From: Rhodosorus marinus
Taxonomy: Eukaryota; Rhodophyta; Stylonematophyceae; Stylonematales; Stylonemataceae
Direction: 5' to 3'
NCBI GenBank assembly: GCA_029953675.1
Contig: JAMWBK010000005.1
Span: forward strand, 372,001-436,000
DNA length: 64,000 nucleotides
The translations under genes were made by a program, and so were the position numbers. The notes below the pieces were generated by a model. It saw only the letters and a list, made by a program, of their open reading frames with translations, was not told the origin of the DNA and did no database searches. This document shows positions 44,756-55,965 of the stretch, piece after piece (the first letter of the stretch is position 1; the number at the start of each line of letters is the position of its first letter).

Positions 44756-45664
44756 CGCCGACTAAAACACCCAAACAAAAAAAAGGCGACCCTCGAAAAT
44801 TCCCGCAGGATGAAACCATTCAGCACATCTTCAATCAATACACTCTTGTTCCCATTTATTCTTCCGAAACGACGTCCGATATATCTACAATTCCGTCCAC
44901 AAAATCATGAAGAATCCCTAAACCAGGATTCTACCACATCCATCTCTAAAACCCCCCTAGCCCCTATCAAACACAATGTCTTTACGCAGACATTCATCTT
45001 CTTCGAGCGGGAAAAATGGTAGCACAACCCTCTCCACGCAGAAGTAACCTTTTTACTGATAATTCTAAAGTATTTACGATACATAAATTGTCTAATGTTT
45101 TTTTAACGCCGTATTTAGTATCACATATATATCTTCTATACGTTCCACGCGGACGTGCGTAGCTACCTGGCTGAGGTTCAATACTGTGAAGCCGAGAAGC
45201 GGGAGGCTTCAAGAGGACGTGATGAGAATTTCGCAACCAGAGCGAGGAAAATTAAAATGACGCTTTGCTGATGCTACACGGAGCGATGGGGGCTAGCAAA
45301 ACTCGAGCCCCGCAGGTAGACCTGGGAAGAGGATGACTAGCTTACCATTCCATACCATAGCCGGACGTCTGGGGCGACGTTTTGAGAGGAACTACTTCAA
45401 TGACTACCTGCAGGTGTCGCAGGATTCTCATTGACAGCCAGCCAGAGGTTGTCTCCAGAAGCTCGGTCGCACTGAGGGCAAAACATTTCCAACGGCGCCT
45501 ATTACTGATCTGCATAAGCATTGGTTTCGGTCTGTGATGACCATCCGAAAGTACAACAAACTGGGGCCTGCAAGGGCCCGGCAAAGAGGCTAAGATTTCG
45601 ATATCAGACTGGACAATCGGGGAAGATTTACTGAGACGCGGAAATACAGGCGTTCCGCTGGTCC
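44756..45664. other. intergenic, no supported gene
   Basis: Contains the TOP6B upstream region, AT-rich sequence to about 45140 and a mixed region to 45660. A minus-strand frame at 45342-45584 has no domain. Confidence 0.5.
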
Positions 45665-46461
45665 TTAATAGTTCCAGTTCGACCTAGCGCTGTCCTCTGG
45701 CAATGGTCTCATATAGTCAGGCAGATCCGAGGTGTCTTCTTCCTCGACAATGTCCTGAAATTGAGAAAAGTTAAGGGTCAGAAAAAGATTCTTCGTTTGT
45801 TTTTCGTCCTTGCAATTGCATACCGCGGATTGCAGATAGTCGGGCAGCGATGTCCTCACAACGTTTGTCGAAACCTTCTTCTCTGCTGCCTTTTCCGCTA
45901 ACTTTTCCGCTTTCTCGAGCGCTTCAAGCTCCGAGACCTTCATCGACTGCGTAAACGGTGCTTGGTAGCCGTATTCTCCGGGCTGGGCCTTGAGATCGAA
46001 CTGAGCTGCCCCGGACATCGTGACCTCCTTTGAAGGCCCCTGCTGCTTCTTCTTCTTCTTCGTCACCTTCTTCTTGTCGAGGGGATCCCTGTACCCATAC
46101 TCACCGGGTTGGACACTTGCGGATGCGGAGTTGTCCTGCACGGTACCGATGACCCTCGAAGGAGCCTGCTCCAGAATTTGATCTGTTACGTCCTTCTTGA
46201 GGAGGTCCAGGCCTCTCATGAAGGTCGAACGATTCTCCTCCCCTTCCATCATTACCACCACGCCCTTTCGGACTGCGGGAGCCTTTCAAAAAACAAGCAA
46301 ACAGACTTTCTTCAGCACTTGGACAAGACCAGCCACAGGCCTTAATCCCTTGGCGGCACCGCGTAAACAGCATAGGCGGCACTTCCTTTTTTGCTTACCT
46401 GGCACACTTTACCGCGGATCTTTGATCCAGCGGATACGCTCAACCCTCCAACGAAAGCCAT
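45665..46461 (-). CDS. putative plastid-targeted protein with PGEYGY repeats, function unknown
   Basis: Exons 46461-46399, 46282-45824 and 45754-45665 give 203 residues, all phase 0. The N-terminus MAFVGGLSVSAGSKIRGKVC followed by APAVRKGVVVMM looks like a red algal plastid transit peptide: Met-Ala-Phe-Val start, Ser/Gly/basic body, and a VVM cleavage-like site near residue 31. The mature part has two copies of QPGEYGYxxP (motif at about residues 80 and 122) separated by a Lys-rich tract (KKKVTKKKKKQQ), then a Glu/Lys/Ala helix (SELEALEKAEKLAEKAAEKK). It ends with two LPDY motifs (SLPDYLQSA and SDLPDYMRPLPED). I recognise no family. The second intron (45755-45823) is open and in frame, so retention would add 23 codons. 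The frame is open upstream of the chosen ATG but has no earlier Met. Confidence 0.68.
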
Positions 46462-47757
46462 CTTTGAGACGTGATCGAAACTCAGTCCAAGTTCTTTTCC
46501 CAACTGACCAGCCGATACGTCACAATCGTCTCCCAACTGTCTGTAGACTACAACGCCTCGTCTCACCCACTCCCCAAAAGCCCTCTCTCTTAGACACTAC
46601 TTATCAAACACTTTAGAAAGACATGCTCTTCATCCCAGAAGATAATAATATCCTAACCATTTAGTTTTTCCTACAAAACAAGAATCCTGAGCTCGAGCTC
46701 CAAAAACCGAAAGGATCTCAACAAACAATTCTCATTTCTAAGCGTAAGGTCACTCCGAAATTCTGGTCTAGGGTATTGCCAGACTGACTAATCTAGGCTC
46801 CTTTTGACATGATCACCCCGGACGTCACACACCAAGTTCTCGGGGTTGGGGTCTCGGGGGGTGTGGACTTCATTGTCCACCTTGGTTGGACTGTTTCCAT
46901 AAGGACGTCCGTGTCCATATGCTCACAAGATTTCAATTGACAAGACTCCCTCGCTTGCGCAGTCAGTGAGCCATCATATGACCAGCGTTGGACTCCTGCC
47001 AAATCGAAACAAGGTGAATCCCATTCCAAATATTAGGGTAGATGGACTAGAAACGAGCTAAATTGCTGAGTATGGAAACAGGTAAAAACATGTTCGCAAT
47101 TTCACTCTTAAATCTCCAAGCTAACAAAAATGAGAACCGTCGGTAAAAAGGCCTCCTAGGATTCTCGTCCTCACAAACACCACAGTCCATACGGTAGCAA
47201 ACTCTCCCTTTCCTTCCCCCTAAAGAAAAATTCATAGTGTAAAGCCCGTCCTAAAACCCAACCCCTATTAAGAACACCATTAAATACTCAATAACAAGCA
47301 ATAAAGGCGACAAAATTTCCAAAAACCAATAACTAGATCACCACATATATCCAACAAATCACAGGTATAAATAAGGCAAAATATATGTATCGAGAATCTA
47401 TCTGAGGGTATCTCGGTGAGAAAGTTTACCGTTATCTCAGGAATATCTTAAATTCAATCAAAAAATTCTGAGGTTGTCCTAAAAGTTTTTTTTTTCTGTA
47501 TATGGTATTGAAAATTGTTGGTGGACAGAAGAGGATTCGGAGCGCGCTCTGGCGAAACGGATTGAGTGGGAAGAGGGGTTGGCGGGTGGGGGCTTCTCAG
47601 CTCCACGAGTTGTGGGATTCATGAACGTCGAAAGCCGGAGAGAGCCATTCATCATCATCTCTTTTTGGTGGTGTGAATCAAGGTTCATAAATATATTTAC
47701 CAAAGAAAGAATGTTGGAGAAATGTGTTTTTCAGCGAAATCGTGGCTACGACTGATT
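46462..47757. other. intergenic, AT-rich
   Basis: No gene supported. A frame at 47479-47703 on the minus strand is polar and has no domain. AT-rich from about 47240 to 47500. Confidence 0.45.
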
Positions 47758-48095
47758 GTTAACATCGGCAGCTTTTCGTAAAATGATTTTCCTACAATTT
47801 GAGCAGACTTTAGGCATGGCGACGCGATGATGATGACGCGTGCTCGGCATTGAGTTTGGTTTGGAGATGCTTAGCTGATTGAGCTTGCCGTTAACATGCG
47901 ACTTGACGCTGTTAGATTTGGGCAGTCCTTAACATCGGCAGCTCTCGTAAAATGAGTTTCCCACAATTTGAGTAGACTTGAGGCATGGCGACGCAATGAT
48001 GAGGCGTGCTTCGCATTGAGTTTGTTAGGAGATGCTTAGCTGACTAACCATGCCGTTGACATGTAGACTTGACGCATGTTAGATTTGGGTAGTCA
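47758..48095 (+). repeat. two-copy tandem repeat of about 170 bp
   Basis: Copy 1 starts near 47758 and copy 2 near 47931. Shared blocks in the same order include ttaacatcggcagct, tcgtaaaatga, ggcatggcgacgc, gcattgagtttg, ggagatgcttagctga and gttagatttgg. A short degraded third piece (atgccgttgatagatgactgcaggcatc) may follow near 48130. The two copies differ by several small indels. Confidence 0.85.
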
Positions 48096-48639
48096 AATGT
48101 CGTCGTATAGTATTTGCTGTTTCTCGAGCATATGCCGTTGATAGATGACTGCAGGCATCGAAGATCTGGGGCGGCCTATAAATTCATCTGTTATCCTGCT
48201 TCTTGATCTATCAGAAACAAGGAACTGTCGCGCGGATTGGGTGGTATACCCAACCTGAGTCATTGTCGGGGCTAGGAAGGAAGAGCAAGCAAACAGGATG
48301 AGGGCACATTCCGTGCACAGTTCTCAGTAGATCAGCTCATCCGATGTATGCTAGGTGCGCCGTTAGAGTGATGAAGCTGGTTGCTCGTTTCCGGCACACC
48401 TCATAACAAAGATGAATCGTTGATAGCCTGGTTGGGATCTGCTAGGTCTCTTCGTCTAGTTGCTCTGTCACATAGCCTAACTCCGGATAGTGCTGGTTAA
48501 CTTTGGAAAAGTAATGTCCGTATTCCCGGGACTCAAGAACTTTTCAAAGCTCGACTTGCGGTAAAAGGCTCCGAGCAGGAAATTGGAGAGTATGACCAGA
48601 CCATCATTCCAACCGGTGAGGTAATGGGGGCGCCGCGAG
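48096..48639. other. intergenic, no supported gene
   Basis: Mixed-composition spacer between the two-copy repeat and a possible copia remnant. Nothing recognised. Confidence 0.4.
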
Positions 48640-48830
48640 TTGCGATCGCAAATGCTCCCCATGAGTACTGGTTCAGAATGGGCGGGCTTTCAAGGATTTT
48701 ATGGGGACGGATGTGCTTTTAAGAGAGGCGGTCTTGTCCTATTCGTTAGTGTGGATGGTATCTTGATTGCTGTAGAAAGACACAAGCGGACGACGGGACC
48801 TAAAACAAATCTACGATGTTAAGGTCTAGG
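48640..48830 (+). mobile_element. possible Ty1/copia reverse transcriptase scrap
   Basis: A short frame encodes GCAFKRGGLVLFVSVDGILI, resembling the copia RT active-site region (consensus ...LLxYVDDxLI), with the first Asp of the YVDD changed to Ser-Val-Asp-Gly. No other element parts can be assigned with certainty, so this is tentative. Confidence 0.35.
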
Positions 48831-49345
48831 AGAAAGCGAAGTTAAATCTTCTGATCTGGCGGCCTCTCCGCGATCTTCCAAGTTTTTCGAGAAGATCCTA
48901 AAGAAGCGATACGCCTTCTAGATCAAGATCAGCGAATCCAGCCGAAGGCGTTGAACGAGTCAAGGCACGACTGATATTCCTACCCCATTGCCATTTATGA
49001 CTCGCTCACAAGTCTCCTAGCTTTCGCGGAGACCACATCGTTGCCCTAGCCCTGGGCATCAGTCGTGCTATCTGAACTGTTCCGTGGTTTCGTCCGCGAA
49101 ATACCCCCTTACTTTGTTACGAACCTCTTGATCTATTCAATCTGATCGACAGTGCAAAGGCCCGCCGATGCGTTCGGTACAAAACGCATTTCACGTGTGG
49201 TAGATCTCTCAGGCGACTGCAGGGGTCGAAGAGCATATTGTGTTGCGCGAACTTGACATGTTCCATCTTTTAATATGTTGTACAAGCCCGTTCCGTTGCC
49301 GATCATTAGAAAGCTGTTATCTTCAGTGAGTAATAGTGACCATAG
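48831..49345. other. spacer downstream of PPAN
   Basis: No gene seen; probably includes the PPAN 3' untranslated region and possibly decayed element sequence. Confidence 0.4.
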
Positions 49346-50810
49346 TCATCGACGAGTTTTCGTTCTTGTTCTCCGAGGGGGTTTCCCTTTGTCCATGGGC
49401 TTCTTCCTCTTTCCTGCATACTCGACATCGCTATCTGCATCCTCCGAAACATCATCCGCATCAACATCGTCATCGTCGTCATCGCCTTCGTCGTTATCCC
49501 CAACTTCGTTCGCGCCCTTTCGTTTTTGCTTAGCCAACTGCTTTCTTTTTACATTCTCCTCTTGAACCTTTCGCCTTAGAGCCTTTTCCTCTTTGCGCAC
49601 GTCATGCCTTCTCTGCATTTCATAAACCTCATCAGCGCTTCGATGGATATACGCATGATAGAAAACCTTGCCCTCGCAAAAGAGTTCCTCCACTTTGACG
49701 AGCTTCATCGTTAGTCGTGGGCCAACCTCACGAAGACGGAGAGTAGTTTTTCCTCCCTTCCTTTTGGTTTTTCCTAAATTCTGTGGGAGATTCACTTGAG
49801 ATTCCTCAGGGCCTTCTCCTTCAGAATCAGAGGATACAAACCCAGTCCCTCCCTCTTCCGCGATCTGTGAGATGTCCTTCAAGCCCTTGAGATGTGGTAT
49901 CTGCGCATAAACGAAAAGCTTTTCTCAATCTTCTTGTGGAACTAGACGCACAATCCAGAGAACCACACCGGCGACAGATTTTCTTACCTTGTGCCTGACT
50001 ACAATGGATCGCACAGGTTTTGACAAGCCTGCTAAAGTAGCCCTCAGCAAGAAGTGCCGTATCGAAACAGTCTCGGTATGGGAATCGTAATCAACCAGAA
50101 TAACCCTTCGCACGTTGGACAGAGCCACATTCTTCACGTCAAGCTTTGGGAACATGTTCTCAAACACTGTAGCCATAATCTTAACATGATCTGGTCCGTT
50201 CCTGTTCATCAACAAATGCCTCGACTCGTTTAGCGTTATCAAAATGATGATCTTGCTACTTCAGCGCCTTCAGCGATATCTTCGCTTACGTAAAGTTATT
50301 CAACACAAGAAGCGGAGGCTCCTTCATGTCGTTTGACTCTAGAGAAATTGGTCTTCTCTGTGACGCCTTAACATCTTTGGACAAGGAAAACCCTTCCAGA
50401 TGAAACGTCAACGTTGGGCCGCGAGGATATTTCCCCACGCGCAGATAGGCTCCTCTCTGGACAGCAAAATAGAAAACAAGCGTCAGACCAGGGTGACATT
50501 GTGCGTAATTTTAAGAATCCACTGCTCCCACCTCAGTACAAGACACAAGCCAGAAATGCGAGATACCCAACCTTCCTGCAACCCCAAAGTAATCCTTCAT
50601 CTTCCCCTTCTTCCTCTCCTTCAAATGGAGAGCAGTATGAGGCATGAACATACGCCTCATATCTGGAACTAAATCCTTCAAGGAGACCGGCAATTCCCCA
50701 CGACGGATGACGAAAGATCTCGGAATCTTCCGTCCGCCATCCGCTCCCTCCTCCCCTCCATCAACAACGTGCGTTCGCCTCTTCCTTCTCCTACCCTTCT
50801 TCCTCGGCAT
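49346..50810 (-). CDS. PPAN: Peter Pan / SSF1 ribosome biogenesis factor (Brix domain)
   Basis: Nucleolar Brix-domain protein needed for 27S pre-rRNA processing and 60S subunit assembly. Exons 50810-50532, 50456-50290, 50201-49988 and 49900-49346 give 404 residues, with introns of 75, 88 and 87 bp. The N-terminus is very basic (MPRKKGRRRKRR). Family blocks follow: PRSFVIRRGELPVSLKDLV, DMRRMFMPHTALHLKER, MKDYFGVAGRLGISHF, then after the first splice YLRVGKYPRGPTLTFHLEGF, PPLLVLNNF, HVKIMATVFENMFPKLDV and SIRHFLLRATLAGLSKPV. The C-terminal exon carries LREVGPRLTMKLVKVEELFC, a conserved Brix-family end motif, and a coiled, basic then acidic tail (DDDDDDVDADDVSEDADSD) finishing in basic residues. 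Splice phases all fit. Confidence 0.93.
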
Positions 50811-51075
50811 CCTGGCAAAATGCTAGCACTCACGGAAAAGTACGCTTCCAATATCCTACTCCATTCCCACAATCCAGCGAACCATCACCCTTCCGACAAC
50901 CCTGCCCAGTATCCCCTTCCTCACATCTCATACCAGTACAATCCCCCCAACGGAACGACGACCGAATTCCTAAAATTCTCCTGACCGCTAACAAGTGAAA
51001 AATTCAGAACAGCCTGTCTATATATAATGGCCAGCCTGTTGTTTCCTAAGGACAGTCTGTCCTTTGTGATCGTGG

Positions 51076-51320
51076 CAAGTTACAGGGGTTTGTGGGAATG
51101 GGGGGTGGGGTCGCTGGATTGAACATGTCCTAGGCTTGCAAAGGTAGAGTTAGCTCGCATGCGACGGATGAGATGAATTTTTGTCAGTTGAATAAAAGGA
51201 AAATGCGGAAGGTTAATGTCGTTTGAGTTTCCGTAAGGCCTCACGACGCCAACCCCCCTCCCCGTTTCCGGACCTCCAACGGATGTTGTGATGTTAATGA
51301 GATACTGTCAGCAGCGCTAA
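51076..51320 (+). repeat. flanking direct repeat A, left copy
   Basis: About 245 bp lying immediately outside the left LTR and nearly identical to 56281-56527 outside the right LTR, in the same orientation. Both begin with caagt(t/c)acaggggtttgtgg, contain gtcgctggattgaacatgtc and agctcgcatgcgacggatga, and end with gtcagcagcgctaat. It carries no frame of note. Confidence 0.92.
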
Positions 51321-51321
51321 T

Positions 51322-51602
51322 TGACACGTTCTCCATTAACGCGTGTCGGCGATCCAAAACAATTTTGAATTCCCTTTTTGTTTTTTATCTTTTATCGATC
51401 TTGGATGCTCCCTCTCTAGCTCTAATCCTGAGACGGAAGGTCGTAACTTCCGTATTTATAGGCTTCCAGTTCTTGTCCTGGGTTTGCTAGACTACTATTA
51501 TTAAATCTATCTTATCTAGTATTAGCCAAATGTCAGCCATTTGGCTCGACTATTATTAGACCTGTTTTGGCCTACACTCCTGACGGCTGACTTGTTCGGT
51601 CA
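51322..51602 (-). repeat. 3' LTR of the gypsy element
   Basis: 281 bp, matching the right-hand LTR along its length. On the element's strand it starts TGACCGAAC and ends AACGTGTCA, the TG...CA form. It lacks a ~20-bp partial duplication (near aaccattcattcaatcctg) present in the other LTR. Confidence 0.9.
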
Positions 51603-51640
51603 GGGCGTTGTTACGCCCTTCAGTAGTTGTTACTACTGAA
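51603..51640. repeat. twin small hairpins beside the 3' LTR
   Basis: Two adjacent inverted repeats, gggcgttgttacgccc and cagtagttgttactactg, share the same central loop gttgttac. They sit on the internal side of the 3' LTR, where a polypurine tract would be expected. Confidence 0.8.
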
Positions 51641-51735
51641 AGAAAGAACTATCCGGTGGAAGAAGAAGCTGCCTTGTGGAGGTTTGTATAAAACCGGATT
51701 TGTTTCTTGGTATTCTGGTTCTGCGGTAGTTGATG

Positions 51736-54700
51736 TTAGGGTAACCATCTCAAATCGTCCTTTGTCTCGCCTTCAAAGTAAACGAGATATTCATTCAGGT
51801 TCTTTTCATCTCGACGATGTCCCAAAACTGACTTCAACTCGCGCTGTGGTACGTCTGGTTGTAATGCAGGAACTACATGCGAACCTTCAGGTTCCGGTCC
51901 ATTGAACTTCCATAATAACGAGACATGAAAAACATCATGTAGTTGAGAATTCCCAGGGAGCTCCAGCTTACATGCTACGTTACCAATTTTTCGTAGAATT
52001 TTAAACGGTCCGACATACCTGGGCCGAAAAACTTTTGAATCTGGGAGTTGAAGATTCCGTGTTGACAAAGAGCACATATTCGCCTGTTTCAAAGTGGAGG
52101 TCTCTTTTGCCTCGGTCATAGTAGGAGCGTTGTCTTTCTTGGGCGTAGCGTAGATTGGCGCGGGCCAAGGAGTGTTGATCCTGTTGGCGGCGTAGGAGGT
52201 TTGTGGCTGCTTCCGGTAAAGGAGTAGCCGGGGTATCGTCCGGAATAATGAGATCAGGTAGTAAGGATGGATTTGCCCCATAAAGTAGCTCAAATGGGGA
52301 GAACTGCGTTGCTTCCGAGATCTGACGATTGTACACCAGCTCTGCAATCGATAGGTCTTCTGCCCAATTCGTTCCAGTCGAATTACAGCTCAGGTACGTC
52401 TCCAGCGTCTGATTGACTCGCTCTGTCTGTCCGTCTGTCTGTGGATGATATGCTGTACTCAAGTTTTGCCTTACTTGCAGCCTCTTCAACAATTCCCTCC
52501 AGAGCAGTCCCGTAAATTTTGGATCTCGGCCTCTCTAGGTATACCAGCAAACCTAACCCAATGACGTAAGAACAGTTTCGCGGTTTGTTGCACAGTCGCC
52601 GTTGTCGTCGTCGGTAAGAAACGGGCATACTTCGTGAACCGATCGACGATCACGAAGATCGCGTCGAACCCGTCCTCGGTTTGAGGTAGGGTGACAATGA
52701 AATCCATCGATACTGATTGAAATCTCCCGTCTGGAGCAGGTAGTGGATTCAACCTTCCCGCTGCAGTGTCGGAGTGGTTTTTGCCTCTGGCAAACTTCGC
52801 GGATTCTTAAGAATTTCTCGATATCCTGCTTCAGGGTTGACAAGTAGTATTTTCTCTTAATCAGGTTCCGGGTCTTGGTGATCCCAAAATGTCCCCCGGT
52901 GGGTACATTATGGTAACTTTGGAGGAGAGGGGTGACCATGATTTCCGGAACACATATTCGGTTATGCAAATACAAGGAGTCATTTCGCCGAACGAATCCT
53001 TGCTGCCGGTATCGCTCCGGATGCTCAAAGATGTCACTGAACGCCAGATCCTGCAGGTACGCTTGCCGCCACTCTGGATTTGGTACAACTGAAACGACTG
53101 TTAGTTGTTGTATGGCGTGACGACTTAGCGCATCCGCAATATTCTCCTTGCCCTGTTTATAGTTGATATTGAACTGAAAGGGCATTAACCGATATAAATA
53201 TCGGGCTTGCCGCTTCGTAAGTTCCTTCTGTGAATGTAAGAATCTCAATGGGTTGTGATCCGTGCGAACCGTAAACTCGACCCCCTCCAGATATGTGTGC
53301 CAGTGAAGGACTGCAGCGGCTAAAGCGAACAACTCTTGTTCATAGGTTGAGTATTTTACCTCTGCTTCTGTAAACCTTTTCGAGTAGTACGCGATCGGGT
53401 GTTCCCCGTCGTCAAAGGTTTGAAGAAGTACGGCACCTGCGCCCTTGTTGCTGGCGTCCGTACAAACGATGAACCCTTTCCCGAAGTCCGGGTTATGTAA
53501 AACTGGTTCGCTTGATAGTTTTGTCCGCAAACTATCGAAAGCTTGTTGCTGCTGTGCTCCCCCACTGAAACTTAACTCTTCTGTGTCAACTCTGTCAGCG
53601 GTGCCGCAATTAGGCTGAATCGCGATACATGATTTCGTAGGTAGCCCGTAAAAAGAAAGGACCTGACGTCTTGAACATTCTTCGGGGTTCGCCAGTTTTT
53701 GAGAGCAGCTACTTTGCCGGGGTCCGGTCGCCGTTTCCCGCTTCCAACTAGGTGTCCCAAATACTTCGTCTCGGGAACTCCAAAAGTACACTTTGATAGC
53801 TTGGCAAACAATTTATGTTTGCGTAGTTTGTTGAACACCACACCCAGGTGCCTTCTGTGTGTTTCCAGGTTCGGTGAATAAATGACAAGATCGTCGAAGA
53901 AAATCATGACAAAGTCATTAAGCTCGTTGAAAAAGATGTGGTTCAAAAGTCTGGTGAACACTGCTGGTGCATTTGTCAGACCGAATGGCATGACAAGCCA
54001 TTCGTATAGTCCGAATGGTGTTGTGAATGCCGTCTTCTGGATATCCTCCTCCTTCACTCTTAGTTGCCGGTATCCACCCCGCAGATCGACCACACTGAGG
54101 TAAGATGCAGTACCCAACGCATCGAGGCAATCATCAACCCGCGGCGGCTTCGTTTGATTCGCAATTGTCTGCTGGTTCAATCTCCTGTAATCAATAGACA
54201 ACCGCTTACCGCCATCCTTTTTGTCAACAAAAGGCAGGGGGACGCGAAAGGAGATGAACTCGGCCGAATCAGCTTCCTCTGTAAACAAGTTCTGTAGCTG
54301 CTTCTTTAGTTCGCGTTGGTCTGGGAGATTCATCCGGTACGGTCGTTCTGCCACTGCTTCTGCTCCCGGTTGTAGCTCGATATCAAAGTTAACCTCGCGC
54401 CATGGAGGTAGCTCATGAACTTCGTCGGCGAATACCGTTTCGTATGTTGAGGTGATCCAACCTTTCAACTCCATAGCTTCTCTCTTTCGTGTTGCTTCTT
54501 GGGTTTTCACATCCGGTTCCTCTTTTTCAATTTTTCCTGTTGTAAAACTTTCTGATTCATTTTCTGGTTTCTTTTCGGGTTGTATTCTGGTTCCAGGTAT
54601 CATTCCGCCTGGGTTTAAGATCAGCATCTGGTTGGAGATGTCGACTCGCGCTTGATAGTTGCGTAGGAAGTCTTGTCCCAAGTATGCCGGGCTCGCCGCT

Positions 54701-54912
54701 TCTTCTACGATATAGGGCTGCCACTCAAAGTAGTGATCACTTAGCTGTAAGGTTACGTTCACTTCGCCCAAAATCTCAATTGATGCTCCTGGGGCAGCGG
54801 TGTCCAATCGCCTATGTTGAGTTGGGACTATTGGAGTGGCGTCTGGGATGCCACGCAGGACGGAATGGCTACTTCCGGTATCGATCAGGAGGGCCTGCTT
54901 CTTCCCATTCAA
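51736..54912 (-). pseudogene. gypsy pol: protease, RT, RNase H, integrase, chromodomain (frameshifted)
   Basis: The largest open piece (54912-53572) has protease LLIDTGSSHSVL, then RT with VPLPFVDKKDGGKRLSIDYR, YLSVVDLRGGYRQLRV, MPFGLTNAPAVFTRLL and the catalytic FFDD box (usually YxDD). The next frame (53571-52553) has RNase H: IVCTDASNKGAGAVL, STYEQELFAL and VRTDHNPLRFL. It continues into the integrase zinc finger region. Further frames hold the integrase core (MDFIVTLPQTEDGFDAIFVI, DRFTKYARFLP, then STAYHPQTDGQTERVNQTLE) and the C-terminal domain YVGPFKILRKIGNVACKLEL. The chromodomain is at EYLVYFEGETKDDLRWLP. Breaks fall near 53572, 52750, 52490 and 52100. No host gene is implied. Confidence 0.92.
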
Positions 54913-54983
54913 GAACCCTGTGACCGTGAAGTTTGCACTGAAGGGAACCCGAACGCCTTTGTCAGCAACAGTGTCGGCGCTTC

Positions 54984-55833
54984 CTACTGCTGCTCCTCGT
55001 TTAACTCCTGTGTTTTAGGGGGTGCCGATTTCGAAAAAGTCGGATCCCGGTCTGGGTTGTCCCAGCATATCCATTGGGTATGCCCCTTTTTCCCGCAAAA
55101 ATAATTACAGATAACGTTGGCATAGCTGCGCCTTTTCATCTCCTGGTTGGTCGGTTGGTACGGGCGTCCGGAACGGGTTCCTCGGCTCACGAGGGGAAGA
55201 GGCGTCACGGATTTCACAGCTTCTGTTTTCCGCTGACTTGAACCTTGATGGTTTCTCATTCCCGATGTGCAGCTAGCCATCTCAGCGCCTTCGATTTTTA
55301 GAGCAAGGGCCTGCGCCGCTTCATAGGTCTGCACGTCTTAGATATATATGTATGCAAGATGTGCAGACCTGAAGCGGAGCAGGATATATATGTATTTCTT
55401 GATGTCCGGTTTGTTGCCTTCGACGAATCTATCAAATTTCTCGGAGTCCGAGATTTCTCCAACCTGGATCAGGCATTTTATTGAATTTTGCCGAATATGC
55501 CGCATGTACAGGCGTTTTCTGTTCTGCCTGTGCGAGTTGCTGTTTCGCACGGATCTTAGCGTCCGCTGGGTAGAACTGGGCTTTAAGCGTATTCTCGAAA
55601 CCTGCATATGTCGACAGTCTCTGGCTGTCGGGAAGTAGTGACCACCAATAGGAAGCGTCACCAGTGAGATAACCCTCGGCCAGGGTAAGCTTATATTCAT
55701 CGTCATCTTCGGGTAGTCGCGCTAATTTAAAATATGCTCGTAAGCTGTTTAGGAACCTGCTAATCAGCAATGCATCCCTGCGTCCGTCGTAAGCCTTCGG
55801 TTGCGGGGCCTGGATATTAATGAGTGACGACAT
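54984..55833 (-). pseudogene. gypsy gag (capsid-like and zinc knuckle), frameshifted
   Basis: The frame from 55833 (MSSLINIQAPQPKAYDGRRD) has the Ty3-type retrotransposon gag pattern: a helical domain with DDDEYKLTLAEGYLTGDASYWW and FENTLKAQFYP. It breaks near 55430, and another frame (55334-54984) carries a CCHC-like zinc knuckle (CNYFCGKKGHTQWIC), with one extra residue between the first two Cys. A short tatatatgtat duplication near 55340-55395 marks one damaged spot. Confidence 0.82.
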
Positions 55834-55921
55834 TCTAACTCTGGTTCCTAGGTCTCAGGTTTTCAGGTTTTCCAGGTTCTTCAGGTTTTTTGAGGTTCTG
55901 GGCTCATTCGTGTTCCTCAAT

Positions 55922-55949
55922 CGCAAAACTCATGCGGATGAGTTTTGCG
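55922..55949. repeat. perfect hairpin next to the 5' LTR
   Basis: Arms cgcaaaactcat / atgagttttgcg of 12 bp with a gcgg loop, located 17 bp inside the 5' LTR end, i.e. around the primer-binding-site region. A TGG-starting candidate primer site (TGGTCTCATCTCACC on the element strand) lies between LTR and hairpin. Confidence 0.85.
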
Positions 55950-55965
55950 GTGAGATGAGACCAAT

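Noticed and set aside
44216-45022. A 268-codon plus-strand frame across the start of TOP6B
   Set aside because: It is antisense to a clear TOP6B exon and its composition (Phe/Leu/Ser/Arg) is what reversed Lys/Glu-rich codons produce.
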